Shown piece after piece: positions 18,182-25,933 of a DNA stretch of 64,000 bases. Below the pieces are notes generated by a model that saw nothing but the letters and a program-made list of their open reading frames with translations, searched no databases and was not told where the DNA came from. The position numbers were made by a program, and so were the translations under genes. Numbering within the stretch: the first letter of the stretch is position 1; every line of letters begins with the position of its first letter. Source of the stretch: Nitrospira sp. GTDB lineage: Bacteria > Nitrospirota > Nitrospiria > Nitrospirales > Nitrospiraceae. The stretch is taken from contig SPAW01000005.1 in NCBI GenBank assembly GCA_005239465.1, positions 53,556-117,555 of the forward strand, in the 5' to 3' direction.

Positions 18182-19081
18182 GTGACTGCCATTCGCTTCC
18201 ATGGCCGAGGGGGGCAGGGCGCCAAGACCGCGAGTCGCATTGTCGGGACCGCTGCGTTTCTCGAAGGGTATCAGGCGCAGGACTCGCCGATTTATGGAGC
18301 CGAGCGGCGCGGCGCGCCGGTTTCCGCCTTTACTAGGATCGCCAAGGAGCCGATTCGCGAGCGGGGTCTCATCGCCCGTCCCGACCTTGTCGTGATCGCC
18401 GACGCATCACTCATCCCCGATCCTGCCGCCCACGTACTGGAAGGCATCGATGAACGAACGGCCGTGTTCGTCAATTCATCGATCAGCGCCGAACTATTCT
18501 ATGCCCAGACCTCCCTTCCCGGCCGGTTGACGACGCTGGACCTGACCGAGATTGCACTCCAACATTATGGCAAACGAGGAGCGATCAGTGCCTTGCTCGG
18601 CGCCGTCGCCGGACGACTTGTCGGACTCCGTCAGGAGTCGATCCGCGAAGCGATTGCACGGGAGTTGGCGGATCTTGGACTTGCAACTGACGTGATCGAG
18701 CGCAATCAAACCGTCGCCGCTCAGTGTTATGAAGCGCTTCAGACGGTGGCTCTGGACACAGGCTCACGCCGACCTGCAGCCTCGGCGCAGCTTCGAGCCC
18801 CGACGTATGAGCCACCGACCAGAGGAACGGCCAGCATTACGGCGGGTCCCAATTCAGCCATTCGATCGGTCAGCGGATGGCGGACGTTCCGGCCGGTTCT
18901 GCGTCCTGACTTGTGCAATGGATGCTGGCTCTGCTTTGCCAGTTGTCCGGAGGGCGCGATCACGATCAAGCCGGACGGCAAGCCGGCCATCTATTACCCG
19001 CACTGCAAGGGCTGTCTCGACTGTGTCGAAGTCTGTCCGACCGACGCGATGACGGTGGAGCGGGAAACCAATGTAGTTTGA
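18182..19081 (+). CDS. 2-oxoacid:ferredoxin oxidoreductase, gamma-delta fusion subunit
   Basis: The first 190 residues are a POR gamma domain (FHGRGGQGAKTASRIVG; QDSPIYGAERRGAPVSAF). The last 70 residues are a delta-type ferredoxin domain with two 4Fe-4S motifs, CNGCWLCFASCPEGAI and CKGCLDCVEVCPTDAM. In POR complexes the delta part passes electrons from the catalytic subunits to ferredoxin. The start codon is GTG with only a weak ribosome site. Alpha and beta genes follow, so the complex is encoded as three genes. Whether the substrate is pyruvate or another 2-oxoacid cannot be decided from sequence alone. Confidence 0.93.
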   Translation: MTAIRFHGRGGQGAKTASRIVGTAAFLEGYQAQDSPIYGAERRGAPVSAFTRIAKEPIRERGLIARPDLVVIADASLIPDPAAHVLEGIDERTAVFVNSSISAELFYAQTSLPGRLTTLDLTEIALQHYGKRGAISALLGAVAGRLVGLRQESIREAIARELADLGLATDVIERNQTVAAQCYEALQTVALDTGSRRPAASAQLRAPTYEPPTRGTASITAGPNSAIRSVSGWRTFRPVLRPDLCNGCWLCFASCPEGAITIKPDGKPAIYYPHCKGCLDCVEVCPTDAMTVERETNVV

Positions 19082-19220
19082 AAGGTCTATTTGGTTTATT
19101 TGGTCTATCTGGTGCGTCGGACAAAAACCAGATAAACGGATTCCTCCAGCAGACCAGACAAACCAGACAAACCAGACAAACCAGATGAACCAGATAAACC
19201 AGATGAACCAGATAAACCAG
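19080..19220. repeat. 9-bp-period inverted repeat, locus B (POR gamma-delta to alpha gap)
   Basis: The left side is TTTGGTTTATTTGGTCTATC. The right side is a run of ACCAGACAA, ACCAGATGA and ACCAGATAA units reaching the alpha-subunit ATG. Because 9 is a multiple of 3, the right arm reads as repeated Asn-Gln-Ile/Met/Thr in frame with the alpha gene. On the opposite strand it reads as Trp-Phe-Ile/Val. It leaves no normal ribosome site for the alpha subunit. Confidence 0.88.
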
Positions 19221-20444
19221 ATGATGACCGGCAATCTCGCGGCAGCCTGGGGCGCGCGTCTCGCCGATGTGGACTATGTGCCGGCCTTTCCAATCACGCC
19301 GCAAACGGAAATCGTCGAGACGTTGTCGAAGTGGTGTGGAAACGGTGAATTGAACGCCCGCTTCGTCACCTTGGATTCAGAACATTCGATGATGACCGCG
19401 GCAGGATCGGCGGCTGCGACGGGCGCTCGCGTGTTCACGGCCACATCGAGTCAAGGACTGCTCCATGCATTCGAAGTGTTATACACCGTGGCCGGGTGGC
19501 GGGTGCCGTTTGTCTTGGTGAATGTCTCGCGGGCTTTGGCTTCTCCGATCACGTTGGAGCCGGATCACAATGATGTGTTGGCGGCACGCGATTCCGGTTT
19601 TCTGCAGATCCATGCGGAGACCTGCCAGGAAGTGGTGGATTCGATTCTCATGGCCTATCGCATCGCCGAAGATCCACGGGTCTGCTTGCCGGCCATGGTT
19701 AATCTGGACGGCTTCGTGCTGTCGTTCACGCGCGAGCCGGTGATCTTACCGAATCCGGAGCAGGTGAAGCTGTTTCTGCCGCCGTTTCGACCGGCTCATC
19801 TCGGATTCAAAGCATCGGCTCCCCATGCGCTGGGAACTGCGGTGTTGGGCGGATCGACCTACAGTTACTTCCGGCATCAGATCCATCTCGCCTCGATGAA
19901 TGCGTTGCACGTGCATGAAGAGGCTGCCGTTGAGTTTGAACGGCTGTTTGGGCGTCGCTATGACGTCATCGAAGGCTACCGGATCGAGGACGCGGAGGAT
20001 GTGCTGGTCATGACCAACGCCTTCGCGAGCAAAGGCAAGGTCGCAGTCGATGCGGCCAGGGAAGAGGGCCGGCTGGTGGGCCTGCTCCGGCTCCGCATGA
20101 TCCGTCCTTGGCCGGCTGATGCCATCCGCCACGCCCTGCAGGGCCGTCGGGCCGTGGCCGTTTTGGATCAAAATCTCTCTCCGGGGCAGGGCGGGATTCT
20201 CTTTCAGGAGATTGCAGCCTCTCTCTATCACGATGCCCTGCGGCCGCGGGCGCTCTGTTCCTTCATCGGTGGTCTTGGTGGAAAGAATCTCTCGGAGGGC
20301 GAGTTTCGCGCCATCTTTGAGCAGACGGCAGAAGCGGGGGTACGCGGAAAAGGCATCGGGCCGGTGTTGTTGTACACGGAAGCCGAGCATCGGGAGATGG
20401 AGCAGTTGCAGTTTCTCGCGCATGAACTCAAAACAGGCAGGTGA
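19221..20444 (+). CDS. porA: 2-oxoacid:ferredoxin oxidoreductase, alpha subunit
   Basis: The product of about 407 residues starts MMTGNLAAAWGARLADVDYV and shows the PP-binding fold of PorA (FPITPQTEIVETL; EHSMMTAAGSAAATGARVFT; VNVSRALASPITLEPDHND). An in-frame ATG at 19185 would add only repeat-encoded residues, so 19221 or 19224 is preferred. No ribosome site precedes it; the hairpin repeat lies there instead, and translation may depend on coupling or on that structure. Its stop overlaps the beta gene start by 4 bp if GTG 20441 is used. Confidence 0.92.
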   Translation: MMTGNLAAAWGARLADVDYVPAFPITPQTEIVETLSKWCGNGELNARFVTLDSEHSMMTAAGSAAATGARVFTATSSQGLLHAFEVLYTVAGWRVPFVLVNVSRALASPITLEPDHNDVLAARDSGFLQIHAETCQEVVDSILMAYRIAEDPRVCLPAMVNLDGFVLSFTREPVILPNPEQVKLFLPPFRPAHLGFKASAPHALGTAVLGGSTYSYFRHQIHLASMNALHVHEEAAVEFERLFGRRYDVIEGYRIEDAEDVLVMTNAFASKGKVAVDAAREEGRLVGLLRLRMIRPWPADAIRHALQGRRAVAVLDQNLSPGQGGILFQEIAASLYHDALRPRALCSFIGGLGGKNLSEGEFRAIFEQTAEAGVRGKGIGPVLLYTEAEHREMEQLQFLAHELKTGR

Positions 20445-20452
20445 GAGTCGGC

Positions 20453-21400
20453 ATGGCCTGGGAACCTCACATCTTTAAGGATCTTCATCAGATTCCGCGC
20501 GAAGAACACGTGTTTCCGGGGACGCCGCTCTGCGCCGGCTGCGGCGGGCTCGAATCATTGCGTCTCGCCTCGAAAGTACTTGGCAGCCATGTCGTCTATG
20601 TCAATGCGGCAGGGTGTTTTACCAATTTAGCGACCTTCCCGTTTACACCGCTCGATGCCTCCTGGCTCTATACGACGATGGGATCGGCGCCCGCCGGCGC
20701 GCAAGGCGTGCGTGATGCGTTGGATGTCTTGATTGCCAAGGGACGATTGCCGAAAGAAGAGGATGTGAAAGTGGTCGTGTTGGGGGGCGACGGGTCCACC
20801 TACGACATGGCCCTCTCATCAACCTCCGGAGCCATCACCAGAAAACTCGACTTTTATTATTTTTGTTACGACAACGAAGCCTACGGCAACACGGGCGTCC
20901 AGCTCAGTCCTGCTACGCCCTATGGAGCGCGCACCACCACGTCGCCTTGCGCTGTGCAGCATTCGACCGGCACCACGCAGGAGAAGAAAGACATCTTTGA
21001 AATTTGGCGCGCCCACAAACCACCATACATGGCAACCGTGTCACCCCGCTATCCGCTCGATCTCGAAGAGAAGTTTGTGCGCGCCGCAAAGTATCCGGGC
21101 CCCAAACTCTTCCTGGCCTTCGCCGCTTGTCCGACCGGCTGGCTGTTTGATCCGGCCTATACGCCGGACGTGGCGCGACTCGCCGTTGAATGCGGGCTCT
21201 GGCCGCTTAAGGAAGCGATCAACGGGGAGGTAGTGCATACCTACATGCCCAAGCTTCAGCCGGTTGAAGACTATCTCAAACTTCAAGGACGGTTCCGGCA
21301 TCTGTTCGAACCGACGGTGCAGCCGGAAGCGATCTCGCATATTCAGGGAAGAGTGAATGCCTACTGGAAGCAAGTGAAAAGGGCAGAAAACATGGCCTGA
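20453..21400 (+). CDS. porB: 2-oxoacid:ferredoxin oxidoreductase, beta subunit (TPP-binding)
   Basis: The product of about 315 residues has the N-terminal cluster motif PLCAGCGG, a further Cys in NAAGCFTNLA, and the thiamine pyrophosphate motif GGDGSTYDMALSS followed by YDNEAYGNTGVQLS. ATG 20453 is the usual start for the family (MAWEPHIFKDLHQIP). A GTG at 20441 would overlap the alpha stop by 4 bp. With alpha and gamma-delta it completes a reversible CO2-fixing or pyruvate-oxidising complex. In Nitrospira such enzymes serve the reductive TCA cycle; that role is inferred here. Confidence 0.92.
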   Translation: MAWEPHIFKDLHQIPREEHVFPGTPLCAGCGGLESLRLASKVLGSHVVYVNAAGCFTNLATFPFTPLDASWLYTTMGSAPAGAQGVRDALDVLIAKGRLPKEEDVKVVVLGGDGSTYDMALSSTSGAITRKLDFYYFCYDNEAYGNTGVQLSPATPYGARTTTSPCAVQHSTGTTQEKKDIFEIWRAHKPPYMATVSPRYPLDLEEKFVRAAKYPGPKLFLAFAACPTGWLFDPAYTPDVARLAVECGLWPLKEAINGEVVHTYMPKLQPVEDYLKLQGRFRHLFEPTVQPEAISHIQGRVNAYWKQVKRAENMA

Positions 21401-21438
21401 CGACGCTAACTGATTGCTTTCATTGAGAGAGGTTCAAA

Positions 21439-21957
21439 ATGTCCAGGAATGCGTCCCTACCATTATATAGAGGGAAACAGGCCGCCCTTGGAATGGCGGT
21501 CCTAGGAATCCTTTGTGTTGCGTTCTCAGCTGGTTGCGCTGAGGTGAAGCATCGACAGAGTGAACAGTGGTCCAATCCTTACCTGCCCTCTGATACCAGG
21601 CATGCCATTCCTTTGTCGTCATCGGCCGGGAAAGAACATCGCGCGGTGATGCTGCAGCATCTGGAAACGATCCAAGCGATTGTCAACGCACTGGTCGAGG
21701 AGGACTATGAGTCGGCAAAAGGTTTGACCGAAGCTCACCTTGGCTTCTTCATGCATCGGCAGGCGATGGCCCGCCAGCAGCCGGAGAATTTCCCACCTGC
21801 CTATCACGATCTGGCAATGGCGCACCACGAAGCGGCAGAAGAGTTGGCGCGCATTATTCCCACCAAGGACCTGAAGCAAATTTTGCCTCAGTTCAATAAC
21901 CTGTTGAAGGCCTGCGTGGCCTGCCATCTGGAGTACAAAGTACGAGATGCTTCGTGA
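21439..21957 (+). CDS. Cytochrome c'-like monohaem lipoprotein
   Basis: The 172-residue protein has a signal ending in the lipobox-like SAGC near residue 36. Its mature part is a predicted four-helix bundle with a single CVACH haem motif near the C-terminus, the layout of class II cytochromes (c'). The preceding helix is FNNLLKACVACHLEY. GAGAGAGGTTC upstream provides a modest ribosome site. It follows the POR genes and precedes hemerythrin and two cytochromes c. Gas binding (NO or O2) is typical of cytochromes c' but is inference here. Confidence 0.85.
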   Translation: MSRNASLPLYRGKQAALGMAVLGILCVAFSAGCAEVKHRQSEQWSNPYLPSDTRHAIPLSSSAGKEHRAVMLQHLETIQAIVNALVEEDYESAKGLTEAHLGFFMHRQAMARQQPENFPPAYHDLAMAHHEAAEELARIIPTKDLKQILPQFNNLLKACVACHLEYKVRDAS

Positions 21958-21981
21958 AGCGTTTCATAGGAATAAGAGCGT

Positions 21982-22098
21982 ATGGCTGATGGCTAATAGC
22001 TGATGGCAGGAAAAAGAGCTGAGGGCAAAAGCCTATAGCACGAGTTGGGAGGCAATTCTTTGATTGGGCCATAAGCTATTGGCTATACGCCATAGGCT
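21982..22098. repeat. Heptamer-type intergenic repeats before hemerythrin
   Basis: ATG-GCTGATG-GCTAATA-GCTGATG shows a 7-bp period at 21982-22006. A related palindrome-like run, GCCATAAGCTATTGGCTATA, follows at 22068. These low-complexity repeats run up to the point where the hemerythrin gene becomes recognisable. Confidence 0.7.
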
Positions 22099-22124
22099 CG
22101 AAGTTCGGCCTGCAGCGCCATATC

Positions 22125-22451
22125 GTGTGGGAAGAGGATCTGCTATTTCCTCTGTGGGAAGAGAAAACCGGCATGTCCGAAGGCGGGCCGACTTTCGTCA
22201 TGCGGAACGAACATCGCCAGATTGGCCAGCAGCTCGAAGCCATTCATGACAAAGTGGCGGAGCAGAATCCCGACAGCGATCAAGAAGAGCAGGCGCTGTT
22301 AGATCTGCTCGGTTCTCACAACATGAAGGAAGAACGGGTGCTCTATCCCGCCATCGATCAGGTGACTAGTGCGGAAGAACGAGAAACGGTTTTTCGGACC
22401 ATGAAGAATATTCCAGAGGACCGCTACAAGGTCTGTTGTGGGCAACACTGA
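22125..22451 (+). CDS. Hemerythrin-domain protein, probably 5'-truncated
   Basis: The 108-residue product has EEDLLFPLWEEKTGM, RNEHRQIGQQLEAIH and SHNMKEERVLYPAID, matching hemerythrin HHE helices 2 to 4. The family motif RHIVWEEDLLFP starts upstream of the only usable start (GTG 22125), so one His ligand (codon at 22119-22121) and the first helix are lost or replaced by repeat sequence. If translated it may still bind a di-iron centre with altered ligands, which is uncertain. An O2-sensing or O2-scavenging role beside an oxygen-sensitive POR is inference. Ends in CCGQH. Confidence 0.75.
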   Translation: MWEEDLLFPLWEEKTGMSEGGPTFVMRNEHRQIGQQLEAIHDKVAEQNPDSDQEEQALLDLLGSHNMKEERVLYPAIDQVTSAEERETVFRTMKNIPEDRYKVCCGQH

Positions 22452-22590
22452 TTAGCTGGTTGATCTGGTCTCTCTGGTTTGTCTGGTCTGTTTGGATTTT
22501 TGGTTGAACGAAACTAACCAGATGAACCAAATCAACCAGATAAACAAAACAAACCAAATGAACCAGATAGACCAAATGAACAAGACAGGC
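22446..22590. repeat. 9-bp-period inverted repeat, locus C (hemerythrin to cytochrome gap)
   Basis: The left side is CTGGTTTGTCTGGTCTG. The right side is a run of AACCAGATG, AACCAAATC, AACCAGATA and similar units in frame with the cytochrome c gene. It has the same unit and the same inverted arrangement as loci A and B but is more degenerate. Confidence 0.8.
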
Positions 22591-23106
22591 TGGCTAAAAT
22601 TTTTCAGCATCCTGCTAGTGGGCTGGCTGGGGATTCAGTTCACACACAAGTCTGACATGAATGTCTGGGCCGGTTCCCAGTCGTCGAACAAGAGCGCGAT
22701 GGTTCGACAAGCTCACCATCCCGAGTTCCATCGAGGGAAAGCCCAAGGGGATGCCGAGCGGGGTAGAGCGGTCTTCAACGGGAAAGGCGTGTGCTACTAC
22801 TGCCATGGCGTCGATGGGTCTCTCGATCGGCGACCTGAACTCGAAACCGAGACCGCCGCGCTCATCGCTCGACTGAATCCTCCACCAAGCGACCTGCGCA
22901 ATCCGAAGGCGCTACACCTGAAGACCGACAGGCAGCGCGCCCATGCCATTCGCGAAGGCCATCCGGGAACAGGCATGTTTCCGGATACGACGATGACGGA
23001 TCAAGAACTCACCAACACGTTGGCCTACCTCTCTCTCCTCCGGCGCGAAGGCGCACAGAAGTCTGGCGAAGCTCGCGTCCCACATATCAAGGAACAACAG
23101 CCGTGA
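22576..23106 (+). CDS. Monohaem cytochrome c with repeat-derived N-terminus
   Basis: The product from ATG 22576 is about 176 residues, with a membrane/signal helix FFSILLVGWLGIQF, then CYYCHG as the haem motif and a distal Met in GHPGTGMFPDTTM, a cytochrome c/cbb3-type domain. An open frame runs upstream to 22492 through the 9-bp repeat. Residues 40-50 are encoded by a second repeat (VRQAHHPE, 22701-22725). The N-terminal third thus looks assembled from repeat DNA. The next cytochrome overlaps by 4 bp. Its 3' end recurs as fragments at 25236-25352 and 26646-26722. Confidence 0.85.
   Translation: MNKTGWLKFFSILLVGWLGIQFTHKSDMNVWAGSQSSNKSAMVRQAHHPEFHRGKAQGDAERGRAVFNGKGVCYYCHGVDGSLDRRPELETETAALIARLNPPPSDLRNPKALHLKTDRQRAHAIREGHPGTGMFPDTTMTDQELTNTLAYLSLLRREGAQKSGEARVPHIKEQQP
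22701..22725. repeat. Dispersed palindrome-type repeat encoding VRQAHHPE, inside cytochrome gene
   Basis: GGTTCGACAAGCTCACCATC translates as VRQAHHP in the cytochrome frame. I know this sequence as one half of a REP-like element (GGTGAGCTTGTCGAACC) seen between genes in many bacterial genomes. Here it is inside a coding frame. Confidence 0.6.
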
Positions 23107-23495
23107 GATCAGCCGAACAATGGGTGGCTCACTTGCTGACCGTGACGATACTCTTCGGCGGAGTTGACATGGTGGTCGAGAAGAGTTCAGCACTTCCTCT
23201 CGATGGCGCTATCCAGGTGTCGGAAAAGAAGAACGCGAGCGGAATGGCTCCCGCGCGTCCAGTCGGTGAGGCCAAAATGGGCGAGGAACTCTACAACGCC
23301 AGCTGCATAGTGTGTCATGGCCCACGTGCGACAGGCGGGATCGGCCCTCGACTGGCGAACAATCCCGTGCTGTCGAACGACCAGGCATTTTGGAAGATCG
23401 TGTACGAGGGACGACACGTGATGCCGCCGTTGAAGGGGGTCATCACCGAGGAACAAATGACCGATATTCGGACGTGGCTGCAGACGTTGCGGTGA
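23103..23495 (+). CDS. Monohaem cytochrome c
   Basis: The 130-residue product has an N-terminal hydrophobic segment (HLLTVTILFGGVDMVV), a haem motif CIVCHGPRATGGIGPRL and a distal Met in EGRHVMPPLKG, the usual small cytochrome c fold. The GTG start overlaps the previous cytochrome stop by 4 bp, so the two are translationally coupled. They may pass electrons to a terminal oxidase or act in a redox stress chain; the partner is not in the window. Confidence 0.88.
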   Translation: MRSAEQWVAHLLTVTILFGGVDMVVEKSSALPLDGAIQVSEKKNASGMAPARPVGEAKMGEELYNASCIVCHGPRATGGIGPRLANNPVLSNDQAFWKIVYEGRHVMPPLKGVITEEQMTDIRTWLQTLR

Positions 23496-23658
23496 CTGGT
23501 CAGGTACAAAACTCTCTCCATGTTTGAATGCTCCTATCAATCATAAGAGCTTGCTGCACCTAAGCCTAGTTTCCTCTCCTCTGGCACCCAGGATTCCCAA
23601 GGGGCAAATAGCCACTGAGGCATCTTGACAAGGTGTAGCCAGATGGCTACAGTACTTC

Positions 23659-23949
23659 ATGTTTGAGGTTCGTAAGACCGAAACGTTTTCCCACTGGATG
23701 GATGGACTACGTGATACGCGCGCACGAGCGCGCATTCAAGTCAGGATCGAGCGCTTGGCGACGGAGAATGCTGGAGATGTCAGGCCGGTCGGCGAAGGTG
23801 TTTCGGAAATGCGAATTGATTATGGCCCTGGCTACCGCGTGTATTACACAAAACACGGACGCGATGTGGTGATTTTGCTGGCTGGTGGTGATAAACGCAC
23901 ACAGGCCACTGACATTAAAACCGCCTTGCGTCTCGCACGGAATCTGTAG
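23659..23949 (+). CDS. RelE/HigB-like toxin (addiction module killer protein)
   Basis: The 96-residue basic protein has the Gp49/HigB-like pattern: FSHWMDGLRDTRARARI, then VSEMRIDYGPGYRVYYT and ILLAGGDKRTQATDI. This family gives small RNase-fold toxins that cleave mRNA at the ribosome. The antitoxin gene follows after 6 bp. The order toxin first, antitoxin second is typical of this family. Confidence 0.88.
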   Translation: MFEVRKTETFSHWMDGLRDTRARARIQVRIERLATENAGDVRPVGEGVSEMRIDYGPGYRVYYTKHGRDVVILLAGGDKRTQATDIKTALRLARNL

Positions 23950-23955
23950 GAGCGC

Positions 23956-24315
23956 ATGATGAGCAAAACTACAACAACTAGGTACGATGTTGCCGAGCAT
24001 CTTCGCACTTCTGAGGAAATGGCGGCATATTTGGAGGCCTGTTTGGAGGAGGCCGATGGTGATGCCGCATTCATCGCCAAGGCGCTGGGAGATATTGCCC
24101 GCGCAAAAGGCATGGCACAAGTGGCGCGGGATGCCGGTCTGTCCCGCGAGAGCCTATACAAGGCGCTTTCTGGCGATCGGAGCCCTGACTTCGACACGAT
24201 TCTCAAGGTGGTACGAGCGCTGGGGCTGAAGTTGCACGCCGAAGCACCCCGTGGCCGGCTCCGAGGATCAAGCTCGCGTTCAAGCGGACGGGCGACAAAA
24301 CGGCGCGCAGCGTAA
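23956..24315 (+). CDS. HigA-like addiction module antidote protein
   Basis: The 119-residue protein starts with the conserved YDVAEHLRTSEEMAAYLEA and has an XRE-type helix-turn-helix in VARDAGLSRESLYKALSG. The C-terminal 25 residues are Ser/Arg-rich. It pairs with the toxin just upstream. A truncated duplicate of its first 60 residues lies at 25042-25278. Antitoxins of this type neutralise the toxin and repress their own operon. Confidence 0.88.
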   Translation: MMSKTTTTRYDVAEHLRTSEEMAAYLEACLEEADGDAAFIAKALGDIARAKGMAQVARDAGLSRESLYKALSGDRSPDFDTILKVVRALGLKLHAEAPRGRLRGSSSRSSGRATKRRAA

Positions 24316-24406
24316 GCCTCCGTTTGCTATGGAACATGAGAAGGTGGAAACGGGGAGAGACCATTACGATTTCTTAAAAATGAGAATGCGCAAGAACCCA
24401 TATGCT

Positions 24407-24733
24407 ATGAGCAAGAAAATCAAGTACACCGATGTACCGTTGATCAAGGTTCGCGTCATCTCCGATTTTCTTCCTTCTCCTGCTGAATTGGCTTTTCGCG
24501 AAGAGGGCGTGAAAGTCACGTTGGCCTTGAGCAAGAAGAGCGTCGAGTTCTTCAAAGCCGAAGCATCTCGTCGTCACACTCAGTACCAGCGCATGATTCG
24601 TTGGCTTCTCGATGCGTACGTGGATACGCAGCCTCGTGCCCTAACTTCTCGCGCAGGCCGGACCACTCGCAAGCGGGCGGTTAGCTTTGGGTGGAAACAA
24701 GGGGCCGGACCCACTAGCTTCCGTCGAGCATGA
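24407..24733 (+). CDS. BrnA-like antitoxin, orphan copy
   Basis: The product of about 108 residues matches the BrnA-like protein at 26196-26477 nearly throughout (KYTDVPL, ISDFLPSPAELAFREEGVKV, LSKKSVEFFKAEASR, QYQRMIRWLLDAYVD). The middle segment is a ribbon/helix DNA-binding-like region. No BrnT toxin gene precedes this copy, so it is an orphan. ATG 24380 is an alternative start; neither has a clear ribosome site. It overlaps the next gene by 4 bp. Confidence 0.75.
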   Translation: MSKKIKYTDVPLIKVRVISDFLPSPAELAFREEGVKVTLALSKKSVEFFKAEASRRHTQYQRMIRWLLDAYVDTQPRALTSRAGRTTRKRAVSFGWKQGAGPTSFRRA

Positions 24734-25014
24734 AAAAGAAAACAACCAAATCCAGCGGCAATGTCTTTGTTGATCTTGGCTTTGACAAGGCCGAAGCTGC
24801 CGTGCTCCAACTGCGGGCGAATCTCATGAGCGATCTTCGCCTCTACATCGAGAGGCACAAGCTGACTCAGGCTCAGGCCGCCAAGCGCTTTGGCATCGCG
24901 CAATCCCGTGTGTCCGACCTCGTGCGTGGCAAATGGGACAAATTCAGCCTGGAAATGCTCATCACGCTCGAAGCGCGGATTGGGCGGAGAGTGCGTGTCG
25001 AGTTTGCAGCCTGA
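24730..25014 (+). CDS. XRE-family antitoxin-like DNA-binding protein
   Basis: The 94-residue protein has a helix-turn-helix of the HigA/HTH_37 type: RHKLTQAQAAKRFGIAQSRV followed by SDLVRGKWDKFS. The N-terminal VFVDLGFDKAEAAVLQLRA is typical of antitoxins that follow a RelE-like toxin. No such toxin lies upstream, so it now appears coupled by a 4-bp overlap to the orphan BrnA copy. It may still regulate transcription; this is inference. Confidence 0.8.
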   Translation: MKKKTTKSSGNVFVDLGFDKAEAAVLQLRANLMSDLRLYIERHKLTQAQAAKRFGIAQSRVSDLVRGKWDKFSLEMLITLEARIGRRVRVEFAA

Positions 25015-25041
25015 CGGGTGGCGAGATTCTATGAGGGTATC

Positions 25042-25278
25042 ATGAGCAAGACCGTGACCACTCGTTACGATGTTGCCGAGCATCTTCGAACTCCGGAAGA
25101 AATGGCGGCGTATTTGGAGGCGTGTCTGGAGGAGGCCGATGGGGATGCCGCCTTCATCGTTAAGGCGCTGAGTGATGTTGCCCGTGCCAAGGGCATGGCA
25201 CAGCAAAGGGGTCTGACTCCTCAAATTTCATCCGAGAAGGCCATCCAGGCACAGGGATGTTTCCTGACACCACCATGA
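25042..25278 (+). pseudogene. Truncated duplicate of HigA-like antidote
   Basis: Residues 1-55 match the antidote at 23956-24315 (TTRYDVAEHLRTPEEMAAYL; ADGDAAFIVKALSDVARAKG). After KGMAQ the sequence switches to unrelated GGGGTCTGACTCC-type repeat DNA and then to the cytochrome c 3' fragment. The helix-turn-helix is therefore lost. The remaining frame ends at 25278 inside the cytochrome fragment. Confidence 0.85.
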
Positions 25279-25352
25279 CCGACCAGGATCTCACCGATAC
25301 GCTGGCGTATCTTGCTCTCCTTCGACGCGAAGGTTCTTCGAAAACACCATAA
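25236..25352 (+). pseudogene. Displaced 3' end of cytochrome c gene
   Basis: Reads EGHPGTGMFPDTTMTDQDL then TDTLAYLALLRREG to TAA at 25350-25352. This is the C-terminal part of the cytochrome at 22576-23106 with several substitutions and a shorter tail. It lacks the haem motif. The DUF2703 gene follows 21 bp later, so the fragment may mark the old cytochrome-DUF2703 junction before the toxin-antitoxin cassette arrived. Confidence 0.85.
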
Positions 25353-25373
25353 CCTCAAGACGGGATCACCGTT

Positions 25374-25814
25374 GTGATAGCCCTACCGATCATTTGGCAG
25401 AGGCTCATGAGTCCGGACGGGAGGACGTGCGATCGCTGCGACGCAACGTTTCAGGCGTTACAACGGGCATTCAGTACCCTCAAAGAGACTCTCAGCCCCT
25501 TGGGCATCCAGCCGATTCTCGAAACGAGAGAGATCGACGAGCGATCGTTCAAGGCCAATCCCTCCGAGTCCAACCGCATCTGGATCGCAGGAAGACCTAT
25601 GGAGGAATGGCTTGGCGCACGAGTCGGCAGCAGCCGGTGCTGTTCTGTGTGCGGCGACTCAGAGTGTCGAACGGTAGAGATGGCGGGCACAACGTTCGAG
25701 GCGATTCCCGAGAAACTCTTTCTCAAAGCTGCGTTGATCGCGTCCGCTCATTTGTTGGACCCCACGACGGAAACGCCATCGCATGAAGGTGAGCATCAGT
25801 GCTGCGAGACCTGA
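25374..25814 (+). CDS. DUF2703 domain-containing protein
   Basis: The 146-residue protein has the DUF2703 layout: IIWQRL at the start, RTCDRCD with a CxxC, then IQPILETREIDE, SNRIWIAGRPMEEWLGA and RCCSVCGDSECRT. The Cys clusters suggest metal or thiol chemistry; the function of the family is not established. The start is GTG 25374. The last 26 codons recur as a fragment at 26518-26598, on the far side of a BrnTA module. Confidence 0.85.
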   Translation: MIALPIIWQRLMSPDGRTCDRCDATFQALQRAFSTLKETLSPLGIQPILETREIDERSFKANPSESNRIWIAGRPMEEWLGARVGSSRCCSVCGDSECRTVEMAGTTFEAIPEKLFLKAALIASAHLLDPTTETPSHEGEHQCCET

Positions 25815-25933
25815 GTCAAGTCTCACGGAGGGCGGGAACCAAGGAGGCTAACCGCTACAGTGGATGTAAAATGGCGTACCCATATTGTCGTATGGCCAAA
25901 TGTATTGCCCTGTGCTAGTCTTTGTTCAGGCCG

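Noticed and set aside
19080..19220. CRISPR-like array
   Set aside because: Units are contiguous 9-mers without spacers, arranged as inverted arms, and no cas genes are present.
18854..19234. Minus-strand frame giving a Trp-Phe-Ile-rich helix, like a membrane protein
   Set aside because: The hydrophobic run is the reverse reading of the 9-bp repeat array, and the rest is antisense to the POR gamma-delta gene.
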